A stretch of 7,951 bases of DNA from an uncultured Legionella sp. (GTDB lineage: Bacteria; Pseudomonadota; Gammaproteobacteria; Legionellales; Legionellaceae): the NCBI GenBank assembly GCA_903885895.1, contig CAISKC010000091.1, positions 1-7,951 on the forward strand, read 5' to 3'. The first letter of the stretch is position 1. Every line of letters starts with the position of its first letter. Both the position numbers and the translations under genes were made by a program. The notes beneath the pieces were generated by a model, which searched no databases, was not told where the DNA came from, and saw nothing but the letters and a program-made list of their open reading frames with translations. Shown piece after piece: positions 1-6,945 of this stretch.

Positions 1-91
1 ACGATCAGGCGATAATAGGTGATCACGATCAAACGAGAATCACTGATCACGGTAGAACAAGAATGAGTGATCACGATAGGCAAGAATACCC
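1..91. repeat. 24-bp imperfect tandem repeat (about 3.8 copies, open to the left)
   Basis: The 8-bp palindrome GTGATCAC or its core TGATCAC recurs at 20, 44 and 68, exactly 24 bp apart. The segment 1-19 aligns with the remainder of a fourth unit. Units share TGATCACG followed by a variable part and AAGAAT/GAGAAT. The last unit (68-91) seems to have lost one base relative to the unit at 44-67. Each unit carries a GATC (Dam-type) site, sometimes two. The array probably continues beyond the left edge of the window. The stop codon of the orphan gene (71-73, minus) lies inside the last unit. On the plus strand the frame beginning at 3 is open through the array and would read as an octapeptide repeat with DH at a fixed position, so a coding origin cannot be excluded. 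Confidence 0.75.
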
Positions 92-565
92 AGACTGTAC
101 AAAAACCTCTTTAAACCGATCGCGAAACGCCTCTTTTAAATGACCATCTTGCAAACCTGATTCACATAGTCTTTCAAATAAGTGACACGCGTACAACGCA
201 TTTTCGCACAGTTCTAGATCTGGAAGCGGTTCGTCATCTGGAGAAACGATATCATCGGGATAAATTAACCAATAGCTTTTACCAAAATCAGGATCTTTAA
301 AATATTTATTTGTGAAGTGATATCCGTAATGATCTTGTACTTGCAACGCTATGCCAATGGCCTGAATACACTCTTTGAACAACTTTGGATCTTGCGCACA
401 TGCCTGAACAAGCCGGTAACCTTCCTGTACAGAAGGCAACGGATCAATCCAACGCCAGTCATTCATATCCAAACTACGAAAAACTTGCGCTAAAGATTCC
501 AAAATATCGTCTACAGGTAAAAATAACAGGTCCTTATATGCGCTTGAATCAGGCTTGCTGTCCAT
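71..565 (-). CDS. Hypothetical protein, 164 aa, family not recognised
   Basis: I do not recognise this protein. It is acidic and rich in aromatic residues, with no signal peptide, no membrane segment and no cysteine cluster. A central stretch with DPDFGKSYW and YPDDIVSPDDEPLPD precedes a C-terminal helical part (LCENALYACHLFERL). It looks like a small soluble cytosolic protein. The ATG at 565 is chosen because AAAGG lies about 6 bases upstream and a consensus-like promoter lies just before that. The frame stays open to a TTG at 616, but that extension would be encoded by the promoter and 5' leader. The stop falls inside the 24-bp repeat array, so the last five or so residues are repeat-derived and the C-terminus may have been altered by repeat growth. 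It lies downstream of uvrC on the same strand with a 111-bp AT-rich gap, and is probably transcribed separately. Confidence 0.6.
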   Translation of the reverse strand: MDSKPDSSAYKDLLFLPVDDILESLAQVFRSLDMNDWRWIDPLPSVQEGYRLVQACAQDPKLFKECIQAIGIALQVQDHYGYHFTNKYFKDPDFGKSYWLIYPDDIVSPDDEPLPDLELCENALYACHLFERLCESGLQDGHLKEAFRDRFKEVFVQSGYSCLS

Positions 566-596
566 TTTAACCTTTATTTGAATTGATTTAATACAA

Positions 597-625
597 AATA
601 TAGTCAAAAAATACAATCAAGTCAA
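597..625 (-). promoter_or_regulatory. Sigma70-type promoter for the orphan gene
   Basis: On the minus strand TTGACT (620-625) is separated by exactly 17 bases from TATATT (597-602), each matching the consensus at five of six positions. The predicted start near 590 gives a leader of about 25 bases to the ATG at 565. The whole 566-676 gap is AT-rich, and I see no convincing hairpin terminator for uvrC in it. Confidence 0.6.
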
Positions 626-676
626 TAAATAAACTAATAAAGCAAATAAAACAGCATTGGGTTCGTTATCAATCCA

Positions 677-2533
677 TCACACATGCAATGACGCATATAT
701 TTTTTTCGCCAAATCTTCACTGATGCCACGCACTTTCATGAGTTCATCAATAGGTGCTCTGCGTAATTCACGCATGCCGCCAAAACGTTGCAACAAGGCT
801 TTACGGCGCTTGGGACCAATACCTTCGATGGATTCTAAGGTACTACTTAAACTGGATTTATCTCTTTTTTTACGATGAGCTTGAATTGCAAAGCGATGTG
901 CTTCATCGCGAATGAATTGAATCAAATGCCGTACTGGAGAATGTTCAGCCAAGGTTGTATCATTGGGTGTATCCGCTGTAAAAATGAACGTTTCCCATCC
1001 GGATTTACGGGTACGCCCTTTCGAAACACCTAAAATCGCAATCTGATCTTGAATCCCGAGGGTCAGCAATACACGCTTCGCTACATTCACTTGGCCTTGC
1101 CCACCATCTACTATCAACAAATCAGGCAAATCGTGCTCCATCTTTTGATAGCGCCGCAGTAACGCCTGCTCCATCGCAGCATAATCATCATTCGCTGTCA
1201 CATCTTGAATATTAAACCGTCGATATGCACGCTTTACAGGACCTTGCTCATCAAATACCACACAGGATGCCACGGTTGCATCCCCTTGAAAATGACTGAT
1301 ATCAAAACACTCCATTCTGCGAATCGCATGCGGCAAATGCAACCACTGGGCTAATGCGGACATACGTGTTTGCATCATGGCTTGCGAACTCGTATGCTTA
1401 CTCACCGCTAGCTGTAAATTTTGCAACGCAAAGGCTAACCAGCGCTTTGCTAAACCCCGCTGTCCTACTTTGATCTGACATCCTTTACCGCGTAATGTAC
1501 TTAATGCCGATTGCAATAATTCTTTTTCTTGAATAACACGATCCGTCAGTACTAACTTTGGGATGCGCTCGGGTGTATCAAAATATATTTGAGCTAAAAA
1601 GGCATTAAACACACGCTGCCATAGCGCATCATCATTGTGATCGGTTTCTAAATTTTCTACAGGAACAACAGGAAAATAATGATCACTGGCAACCACTTCT
1701 CCACGTCTGATTTGTGTCAATTGCACACACGAAAACCCAGCATGCGCTTCTAATACAATCACATCCACATCGCCACTAGCTTGGACCATTGCCTGCTCTT
1801 CTTGTACCGCACGTAGATGCTTGATTTGATCGCGCAGGATAGCTGCTTCCTCATAGGCTAATTGCTCCACGGCTGTTTGCATACGCTCTGTCAACTCTTC
1901 TATAATTTGCTGACTCTTACCCTGCAAAAAACGTTTCGCATCTAAAACAGCTTGCTGATAGGGATGAGCGCCAATCAAATGCACACACGGCGCAGTGCAC
2001 CGTTTGATTTGATATTGTAAACAAGGTCTAGAACGCGTATTAAAATACAAATCAGTGCAATTTCGGATCTTAAATAATTTTTGGATCAAATTTAAAGTCT
2101 TGTGAACAGCTGCCGTACTAGGATAAGGACCAAAAAAATGACTGGAATTAGGCTTCTTTTTTCTTCTAACCAGCGCAATGCTTGGGAATAATGGATGTTC
2201 AGAAAGATAAATAAACGGGTACGATTTATCATCACGCATCAAAATATTATATTTTGGTTGAAACAATTTGATCCAAGAGTTTTCGAGAATCAACGCTTCT
2301 GTTTCGGAGCGTGTCACGGTTACTTCAAAACGCGTAATTTGACTTATTAAAGAACGATTTTTTGTACTTTGCGCAGAGCGACTAAAATAACTGGATACTC
2401 TTTTTTTCAAGTTCAGCGCTTTGCCAACATATAAGACCTCACTCTGCGCATCCAGCATTTTATAAACACCAGGTTGAGTAGGTAAGGTAGATAAAGATTG
2501 GCTAAGTTCTAAAGTTATAGGGAGCGCGCACAC
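677..2533 (-). CDS. uvrC: Excinuclease ABC subunit C (UvrC)
   Basis: UvrC is the nuclease of bacterial nucleotide excision repair; it incises both sides of a lesion marked by UvrA/UvrB. The 618 residues fit the family (E. coli 610). Visible in order: a GIY-YIG domain (PGVYKM at 21-26, LYVGKA at 34-39, ETEALILEN at 77-85 with the catalytic Glu); four cysteines at 159, 171, 179 and 183, matching those reported to hold an iron-sulfur cluster in E. coli; a UVR helix pair for UvrB contact (about 208-242); the RNase H-like nuclease (ECFDISH around D411, NDDYAAM around D450, IVDGGQG around D476, RDEAH...HRKKR at 542-557); and a C-terminal double helix-hairpin-helix (about 566-616). The start is GTG, directly after the TAA of the response regulator (TAA-GTG), with no clear own Shine-Dalgarno. 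This suggests translational coupling. All catalytic residues are present. Confidence 0.97.
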   Translation of the reverse strand: MCALPITLELSQSLSTLPTQPGVYKMLDAQSEVLYVGKALNLKKRVSSYFSRSAQSTKNRSLISQITRFEVTVTRSETEALILENSWIKLFQPKYNILMRDDKSYPFIYLSEHPLFPSIALVRRKKKPNSSHFFGPYPSTAAVHKTLNLIQKLFKIRNCTDLYFNTRSRPCLQYQIKRCTAPCVHLIGAHPYQQAVLDAKRFLQGKSQQIIEELTERMQTAVEQLAYEEAAILRDQIKHLRAVQEEQAMVQASGDVDVIVLEAHAGFSCVQLTQIRRGEVVASDHYFPVVPVENLETDHNDDALWQRVFNAFLAQIYFDTPERIPKLVLTDRVIQEKELLQSALSTLRGKGCQIKVGQRGLAKRWLAFALQNLQLAVSKHTSSQAMMQTRMSALAQWLHLPHAIRRMECFDISHFQGDATVASCVVFDEQGPVKRAYRRFNIQDVTANDDYAAMEQALLRRYQKMEHDLPDLLIVDGGQGQVNVAKRVLLTLGIQDQIAILGVSKGRTRKSGWETFIFTADTPNDTTLAEHSPVRHLIQFIRDEAHRFAIQAHRKKRDKSSLSSTLESIEGIGPKRRKALLQRFGGMRELRRAPIDELMKVRGISEDLAKKIYASLHV

Positions 2534-3181
2534 TTAAGATTCATCGGGTCGTTCAATCAGACGATGCTTCATGGCCAAATAAGTCAATTCCACATCATTT
2601 TTTACCGTTAATTTATCAAAAATACGATAACGGTACCCGTTAATCGTCTTCGTACTAAGAAATAATCTGTCTGCGATATCTTGGACTGTCATGCCACGCG
2701 TTATCATCAACATCACTTGCATTTCGCGTTCTGACAAAGCATCAAACGGAGAATCTTGATGCGCTTGCAAGCTATCAATCGCCATTTTCTGCGCTATTTC
2801 AGCACTCAAATAACGCTCTCCTTGATAGACTTTACGGATCGCTGCCGATAGATCTTGTGAACCAGATTCTTTGGTCAAATAACCCATGGCGCCTAATTGT
2901 AAAACACGACTAGGCAGACTTTCTGTTGACAAAGCAGTGACCGCGATCACTTTCACTTCAGGATGCGATTTATGCAGACGGCGCGTAACCTCCCATCCAT
3001 CAATACCTGGCATTTTCATATCTAACAATACAACATCTGGTTTGTGCATTCGGATAAACTCCAAAGCACGCTCACCGTTTTCTGCCTCACCTACTACTGC
3101 AATATCCGGCAAATCATCTAATAATCGTCGAATACCCATTCGCACCAGAGCATGGTCATCCACAATGAGTACATTAATCAA
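2534..3181 (-). CDS. letA: LetA/UvrY/GacA-family response regulator
   Basis: NarL/FixJ-type response regulator of 215 aa; it binds DNA once phosphorylated by a BarA/GacS/LetS-type hybrid sensor kinase. In known relatives it activates small RNAs that titrate CsrA/RsmA. The receiver domain shows D8-D9, the phosphoacceptor D54 (VVLLDMKMPG), T82 and K104 (GYLTKES). The C-terminal LuxR-type helix-turn-helix spans about 148-205 (LSEREMQVMLMITRG, LSTKTINGYRYRIFDKL). The start is set at TTG 3181: it gives MINVLIVDDH, as in UvrY, and is preceded by AAGGAG at 6-base spacing. An upstream in-frame TTG at 3205 has no such site. Only a weak promoter candidate is seen upstream (TTGTAA at 3249-3254, 17 bases, TACCAT at 3226-3231). 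The gene abuts uvrC, an arrangement conserved in gammaproteobacteria. The symbol letA is used because the sequence reads closest to the Legionella protein as I recall it. Confidence 0.93.
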   Translation of the reverse strand: MINVLIVDDHALVRMGIRRLLDDLPDIAVVGEAENGERALEFIRMHKPDVVLLDMKMPGIDGWEVTRRLHKSHPEVKVIAVTALSTESLPSRVLQLGAMGYLTKESGSQDLSAAIRKVYQGERYLSAEIAQKMAIDSLQAHQDSPFDALSEREMQVMLMITRGMTVQDIADRLFLSTKTINGYRYRIFDKLTVKNDVELTYLAMKHRLIERPDES

Positions 3182-3187
3182 ACGATA

Positions 3188-3193
3188 CTCCTT
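3188..3193 (-). promoter_or_regulatory. Ribosome binding site deciding the TTG start of the response regulator
   Basis: AAGGAG on the minus strand sits 6 bases before TTG (3179-3181). It is the best Shine-Dalgarno match near any candidate start of this gene and lies inside the longer frame that begins at 3205, which argues against that longer start. Confidence 0.75.
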
Positions 3194-3272
3194 GAATTTT
3201 ATCAATCAATACAAAATATGGAACTATGGTAACAAGTCTTGGGGTATTTTACAATTCCAATTAGCATGGACC

Positions 3273-4091
3273 TTAACAAGCATGGATATGAATATTAGGA
3301 TTAAGATCCTCAACTGGGAATAATGGTGGAAATTCCCTCAGTTTTCTAGCTTGCATAAGCGTATCCTGCAAATTCTCTTGTGCCATGGTATACAATTGCT
3401 CAAAATCTTGAATCACAAAATACGTGGTTTGTAGTTGGTCTATCCGATAAGGGGTTCGCAAAGCAACCAAAGGATCAAATAAAATCCGTAACGGCACATG
3501 ACTCTCGACACAATATACGGTTTCCGTCACCGAAGATAGAATACCACCTCCATAAGCACGCAAACCGTTTCCTGTTGCAATCAACCCAAATTCTACTGTA
3601 AACCAGAATAAACGTTGTAATAAAGGCCAATCTGTTTCAGGGTACGTTAATACAATTTTTGCATAATTTTGTACAAAATCTGCATAAGTTGGATTGACTA
3701 ACAACGGGCAATGACCAAAGATTTCATGAAAAATATCGGGCTCTTTCACATAATCTAATTCTTCTTGAACGCGAATAAAAGTTGCCGCTGGAAAACGACG
3801 CGCCACCAGCAGCTCAAAAAAAGCGCGCGCAGAAATCAACGCCGGTACGGGCACGACTTCCCATTGAGTCAATTTTGCTAAACGTTGATTGATCTCAGGC
3901 AATTGTGGAATACGTTCTTCCGTTAATTGTAAGGCCGCTAAGCCAGCCAAATATTCATCCGCAGCACGTCCAGGTAACAATTTTTTTTGCCGAGAAAACA
4001 ATTGCTGCCAGACAGAATGCTCCGCATCCGAATAAGAGATCAAACCCGAGGAGTCCGGCTTATGTGCTTGATACCGACTGGTAAAATCCAT
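3273..4091 (-). CDS. phhA: Phenylalanine-4-hydroxylase
   Basis: Monomeric-type bacterial aromatic amino acid hydroxylase. It converts L-phenylalanine to L-tyrosine using O2, non-haem Fe(II) and a tetrahydropterin cofactor. The 272 residues compare with about 262 in Pseudomonas PhhA. The iron ligands are visible: H122 and H127 in FHEIFGHCP, and E167 in FTVEFGL. Other family hallmarks are EELDYVKEPDIFHE (110-123), YGGGILSS (180-187) and RTPYRID toward the C-terminus. There is no N-terminal ACT regulatory domain, as expected for bacterial forms. The ATG at 4091 has GGGTGA close upstream. In Legionella, tyrosine made by this enzyme feeds homogentisate and pyomelanin formation; that link is family knowledge, not visible here. 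No pterin-4a-carbinolamine dehydratase (phhB) lies next to it. The next gene, letA, starts 91 bp downstream and probably has its own promoter. Confidence 0.95.
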   Translation of the reverse strand: MDFTSRYQAHKPDSSGLISYSDAEHSVWQQLFSRQKKLLPGRAADEYLAGLAALQLTEERIPQLPEINQRLAKLTQWEVVPVPALISARAFFELLVARRFPAATFIRVQEELDYVKEPDIFHEIFGHCPLLVNPTYADFVQNYAKIVLTYPETDWPLLQRLFWFTVEFGLIATGNGLRAYGGGILSSVTETVYCVESHVPLRILFDPLVALRTPYRIDQLQTTYFVIQDFEQLYTMAQENLQDTLMQARKLREFPPLFPVEDLNPNIHIHAC

Positions 4092-4117
4092 ATATCACCC
4101 ATTCAATTTTACGAATT

Positions 4118-4145
4118 TTAAAAGTAAGTTGGGCTTAAGCCCAAC
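4118..4145 (-). terminator. Perfect 18-bp palindrome after bioC; probable terminator
   Basis: GTTGGGCTTAAGCCCAAC at 4128-4145 is a perfect palindrome. Read on the minus strand it follows the bioC stop by about 40 bases and is itself followed by TTACTTTTAAAA, which is moderately U-rich as RNA. This fits a rho-independent terminator with a short loop. It also lies just upstream of phhA, and TTGGGC inside it could act as a -35 box 18 bases from TAAAAT, so an operator or promoter role is an alternative. Confidence 0.5.
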
Positions 4146-4208
4146 CAATGCGCAGCGCACCACAGCATCAAGATAAAGCCCTTTGCCTAGGCTCGCTGCG
4201 AAGGCAAA
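4128..4208. repeat. Palindrome-rich REP-like stretch between phhA and bioC
   Basis: Three inverted repeats are packed together: the 18-bp palindrome at 4128-4145, the short GC-rich pair TGCGC/GCGCA around 4148-4158, and TTTGCCT (4182-4188) with AGGCAAA (4202-4208). The last spans the bioC stop codon at 4187-4189. The phrase GGTTGGGCTTAAGCCCAAC next to GCGCAGCG resembles dispersed palindromic elements I recall from proteobacterial genomes. No second copy is present in this window, so the repeat status is inferred. Confidence 0.4.
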
Positions 4209-5056
4209 GATGCCTTCAATTCTGCAACCGAGATCGTGGTTTCCCCACCATGCTGAACACGTTGATGCCGGGATTTCCAAGCATGACCATATACCACTTC
4301 ATATGTTAATGGATATTTGTGCGTGCTCGTCTGTGTCAGCGCCATGTATTGTTCGAATTTACGCCAAGAATCTTTGCCCGTCAATCCTGGTTTACGCTTT
4401 TCATGAATATTCTTGACCCCTTGTGCCTTCAAACTCCTTAACATACTGGTTAAAGAAGGATAATGCGCTAACAAGAGCTCCATATCCATCACGGGATCCT
4501 CAAACAATTGGGTCAATAAACAATCCCCGACATGATGCATATCATGAAAAGTATTCACATGCTCATACGTATCGACCTTTTGAAAAGCTTGTTTTAATTC
4601 CAGAAACGTATCGGGACCCAACGTGGAAAACAATAAACAACCTCCCGGACTCAGGACTCGCTGCCATTCGCTCAATACGGCTGGTAATGCATGCGACCAA
4701 TGCAAGACTTGGTTAGAGAATATCAAATCAAATTGCCCAGTCGCAAATGGCATATGATGCATATCCGCATTGAATAGCTGCCATGGATTGGCTAAGTTTT
4801 GTTTGGTTTTGGCTATCGACAGCATCGTATGAGCAATATCGACTGCAACAATCTGCGCTGTGGGATAACGCTGCTGTAATTGGGTCAAGAAAATGCCCGG
4901 TCCACAGCCTACATCCAATATATAACGAGGCGTTATTTTTAAATACTCTAAGCGCGCAAATAAGCGTTGGCCAATTTCCAGCTGCACGTCAGCCTCACAC
5001 TCATATTCACGTGCATGCGCATTAAAAGATTGACCAATCTCAAATATTGATTTCAT
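4187..5056 (-). CDS. bioC: Malonyl-[acyl-carrier protein] O-methyltransferase BioC
   Basis: SAM-dependent methyltransferase that esterifies the free carboxyl of malonyl-ACP. This lets fatty acid synthesis build the pimeloyl moiety of biotin. SAM motif I is DVGCGPG (48-54) and the acidic ribose-binding residue is D73 (AVDIAHTML). Features that point to BioC rather than a general methyltransferase are FSTLGPDTFLEL (143-153), the HVNTFHDMHHVGD block (166-178), the MLRSLKAQGVKNIHE block (205-219) and KYPLTYEVVYG (247-257), which match E. coli BioC in order. At 289 aa it is longer than E. coli BioC (251) by a polar tail of about 30 residues after the last core strand. The end of that tail is encoded by the inverted repeat over the stop codon. 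The ATG at 5056 is the natural start but lacks a strong Shine-Dalgarno. It is transcribed divergently from comF and no other bio genes are adjacent. Confidence 0.9.
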   Translation of the reverse strand: MKSIFEIGQSFNAHAREYECEADVQLEIGQRLFARLEYLKITPRYILDVGCGPGIFLTQLQQRYPTAQIVAVDIAHTMLSIAKTKQNLANPWQLFNADMHHMPFATGQFDLIFSNQVLHWSHALPAVLSEWQRVLSPGGCLLFSTLGPDTFLELKQAFQKVDTYEHVNTFHDMHHVGDCLLTQLFEDPVMDMELLLAHYPSLTSMLRSLKAQGVKNIHEKRKPGLTGKDSWRKFEQYMALTQTSTHKYPLTYEVVYGHAWKSRHQRVQHGGETTISVAELKASLPSQRA

Positions 5057-5074
5057 AGAAAAAACAATTAAAAT
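5047..5074 (+). promoter_or_regulatory. Candidate promoter for comF
   Basis: TTGATT (5047-5052) is followed after 16 bases by TAAAAT (5069-5074), five of six to the -10 consensus. It would give a leader of about 50 bases to the comF ATG, and its -35 overlaps the first codons of the divergent bioC. Confidence 0.35.
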
Positions 5075-5083
5075 GAAAGCCGG

Positions 5084-5114
5084 ATTCTAACACAGAATAC
5101 CTCATCTCGTTCAA
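5084..5114 (-). promoter_or_regulatory. Candidate promoter for bioC (extended -10)
   Basis: On the minus strand TGTTAGAAT supplies an extended -10 (TG-T-TAGAAT, hexamer at 5084-5089). TTGAAC (5109-5114) lies 19 bases upstream, longer than ideal but tolerable with an extended -10. The predicted leader is about 20 bases. I see no BirA-type biotin operator here. Confidence 0.4.
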
Positions 5115-5129
5115 CACAAATGGAATTGT

Positions 5130-5795
5130 ATGATCAACTTACCTGCTTTATGTCGCATTTGCCGCCAGTACCATCGTCATCAACACGCTATTTGCCAAGC
5201 CTGCACAGCACTTCTTGAGCCATTGGGACCAGCTTGCCGAACTTGCGCTATCCCTATCGCACAACAAACGCCCTTAGTTTGTGGCGCATGTTTGGTCAAA
5301 CCACCGGCACTAGATCAGGTATTAACCGTTTACCGTTTTACCGAACCACTCCGTACTCTGGTACATGCGTTCAAATATGAAGCGGCCTTATATTTAACCT
5401 CTTTTCTGACCCATCTCATGTTACAAGCCAAAGAAGCAGATTATGCCACAGAATGCCTGATCCCTATCCCGTTGCACGCCAAACGCCTACACACAAGAGG
5501 TTTTAATCAAGCAGCTGTCCTAGCGAAACACCTCAGCACGGAGATTCAAAAACCTTACGTATTACACCAATGCAGAAAAATCGTATCAACCGCTGCACAA
5601 GCTGGTCTGACCGCCAAACAACGCCGCACCAACCTGATACAAGCCTTTCAAACACAACCGTTACCCTATCAGCACGTGACCTTGATAGATGATTTGTTTA
5701 CCACTGGCGCAACGGCCAATGAAGTAGCTAAAACGCTAAAACAGCATGCAGGCGTTCAACGGGTTGATTTATGGTGTTGTGCACGAGCGTGTTAA
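5130..5795 (+). CDS. comF: ComF family protein (amidophosphoribosyltransferase-like; GntX type)
   Basis: ComF proteins are cytosolic and needed for DNA uptake in naturally competent bacteria. The 221 residues match ComF/GntX (E. coli 227). The N-terminal half has paired zinc-finger-type cysteines at 8/11, 22/25, 36/39 and 51/54 (CRIC, CQAC, CRTC, CGAC). The C-terminal half is a type I phosphoribosyltransferase fold: IPIPLHAKRLHTRGFNQA (111-128) and the PRPP-binding loop LIDDLFTTGATA (185-196). The protein ends in WCCARAC, like the WCLCRTL end of GntX. The ATG at 5130 has a weak GGA-type ribosome site. It is divergent from bioC; comF and bio genes are often neighbours in gammaproteobacteria. 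Its TAA lies 6 bp from the stop of the convergent HAD-like gene, leaving no room for a standard terminator between them. Confidence 0.93.
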   Translation: MINLPALCRICRQYHRHQHAICQACTALLEPLGPACRTCAIPIAQQTPLVCGACLVKPPALDQVLTVYRFTEPLRTLVHAFKYEAALYLTSFLTHLMLQAKEADYATECLIPIPLHAKRLHTRGFNQAAVLAKHLSTEIQKPYVLHQCRKIVSTAAQAGLTAKQRRTNLIQAFQTQPLPYQHVTLIDDLFTTGATANEVAKTLKQHAGVQRVDLWCCARAC

Positions 5796-5801
5796 TGCGA
5801 T

Positions 5802-6829
5802 TTAAGCACTACAACGCGCTAACTGGTGCTGCATCCGCTGGTTATGTTCTAGCAATAAACTTCGAATCATCGCCTCTTTGGCATCAAAATCATTCCGATC
5901 ACAATGGTCTAAGACATGCACTGCGATGTCATTACATAGCGTCCGATATTGGTCATGTACTGCGCCAAGCCCTGTGACAATTTTACAAGGCGTGGTTTCT
6001 GGAGGGTAGTGATCATAGTTACTGGACATATACAAAGATTCTAAAGAACAGTTTTCCGGTACAAGAAGCGGATGTGCTTGAAAAAATTGAGTCACAGCCT
6101 CAATAATATCCTGGTTATCATCCACAAACCTGAATACAAACGGCTGCCCAGGTTCATACACATCTTGCGCAAAATACTGCATTTGAACCCATAACATCAG
6201 AAGCTTAGAGGTATCCGCAAATTCAAAACCAGGTGTGTTAGAATTCCATACTTTTTCAAGCTTATGCATTTTTCTATTATAGTGCGCCAAATCCGCTGGT
6301 TTATTTAGGAGATTTTTTGCTTGCACAAAGCCGCGCTTATTAAATGGCAAGCACGTATAGTGCTGAAATTCCTGCATTTTTTTAAAAGTTGTTCCGTAAT
6401 GCAAGCCGTAGTAAATATCTGACAACAACAAGGGATGAAATGTGATTTTTGGCACTGGCCGCATGATACGATTTTTTTCAAACAATAAAGCAATCTTCCA
6501 TTTCACATCGCTAAGAAAATCTTCAGTTATCGCTGTGCAGGATTGTTTTCTACCTTTCTCGTCCACTGGATTAGCATGCGCATTATCACTATCTAGTAAG
6601 AGCGTTTGCCGTAATGAACTAATGATCACATCCAGCTCTTCAATCTCAGGATGATCCACCACAAAATTGGCAACATCATCGCTTAATTTAGCACGTGCAA
6701 CTCGCCGATCCGTACAACCATCAAAATCTACTCCTACTACAAAACGTTTAATTTCTTCAGCGGATGAGGGAGTGGTATATCCTGCAAAAAACTAGGACTA
6801 TAAGAAGTTTCCTGACGATATGTACTCAT
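5802..6829 (-). pseudogene. HAD-like protein gene with an N-terminal frameshift
   Basis: The frame ending at 5802 is open up to 6791, much further than its first usable start (GTG-GTG at 6662, giving 286 aa). The extra part reads KRFVVGVDFDGCTDRR, whose DFDG is the motif I (DxDG) of HAD-fold phosphatases. An ATG at 6829 opens MSTYRQETSYSPSF in another frame, and the two frames meet at a run of six A (6786-6791, T on the coding strand). One extra T there would join them into a 342-aa protein. Adding the base also removes the TAG at 6792-6794. In the joined numbering, D35/D37 are motif I, SSLRQ is at 71-75, SDIYYGL at 137-143, and FVDDNQD near 235-241 resembles the acidic HAD motif IV. I recall similar proteins among uncharacterised or effector-like Legionella and Coxiella proteins, but cannot verify this. 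Frameshift mutation, sequencing error, phase variation and slippage are all open. No signal peptide or membrane segment is seen. Confidence 0.65.
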
Positions 6830-6945
6830 ATGATAATAAAACTCTTATTTTAAAAAGATCGTATTTTGCACAAACCATCTTAAGGTAACATTAAAATGTC
6901 CTAAAAATGATCTATATCTGAGAAACAGAAAACTCAATTCATCAA

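Noticed and set aside
3..143. Plus-strand coding end with octapeptide repeats
   Set aside because: Open but unproven. It overlaps the opposite-strand gene, and the last repeat unit has a one-base loss that would break a conserved frame. Kept only as an alternative in the repeat finding.
566..616. Longer start (TTG at 616) for the orphan gene
   Set aside because: The extension would be encoded by the -10 box and leader. The ATG at 565 has its own Shine-Dalgarno.
657..878. Small frames antisense to uvrC, letA, phhA, bioC and the HAD-like gene
   Set aside because: They lie within strongly conserved genes on the other strand and show no recognisable motifs or ribosome sites.
5057..5129. BirA biotin operator in the bioC-comF intergenic region
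   Set aside because: No long inverted repeat of the BirA operator type is visible in these 73 bases.
5778..5812. Bidirectional terminator between comF and the HAD-like gene
   Set aside because: Only a short bulged stem (GTGTTAA with TTAAGCAC) spans the two stop codons, and no T-run follows on either strand.
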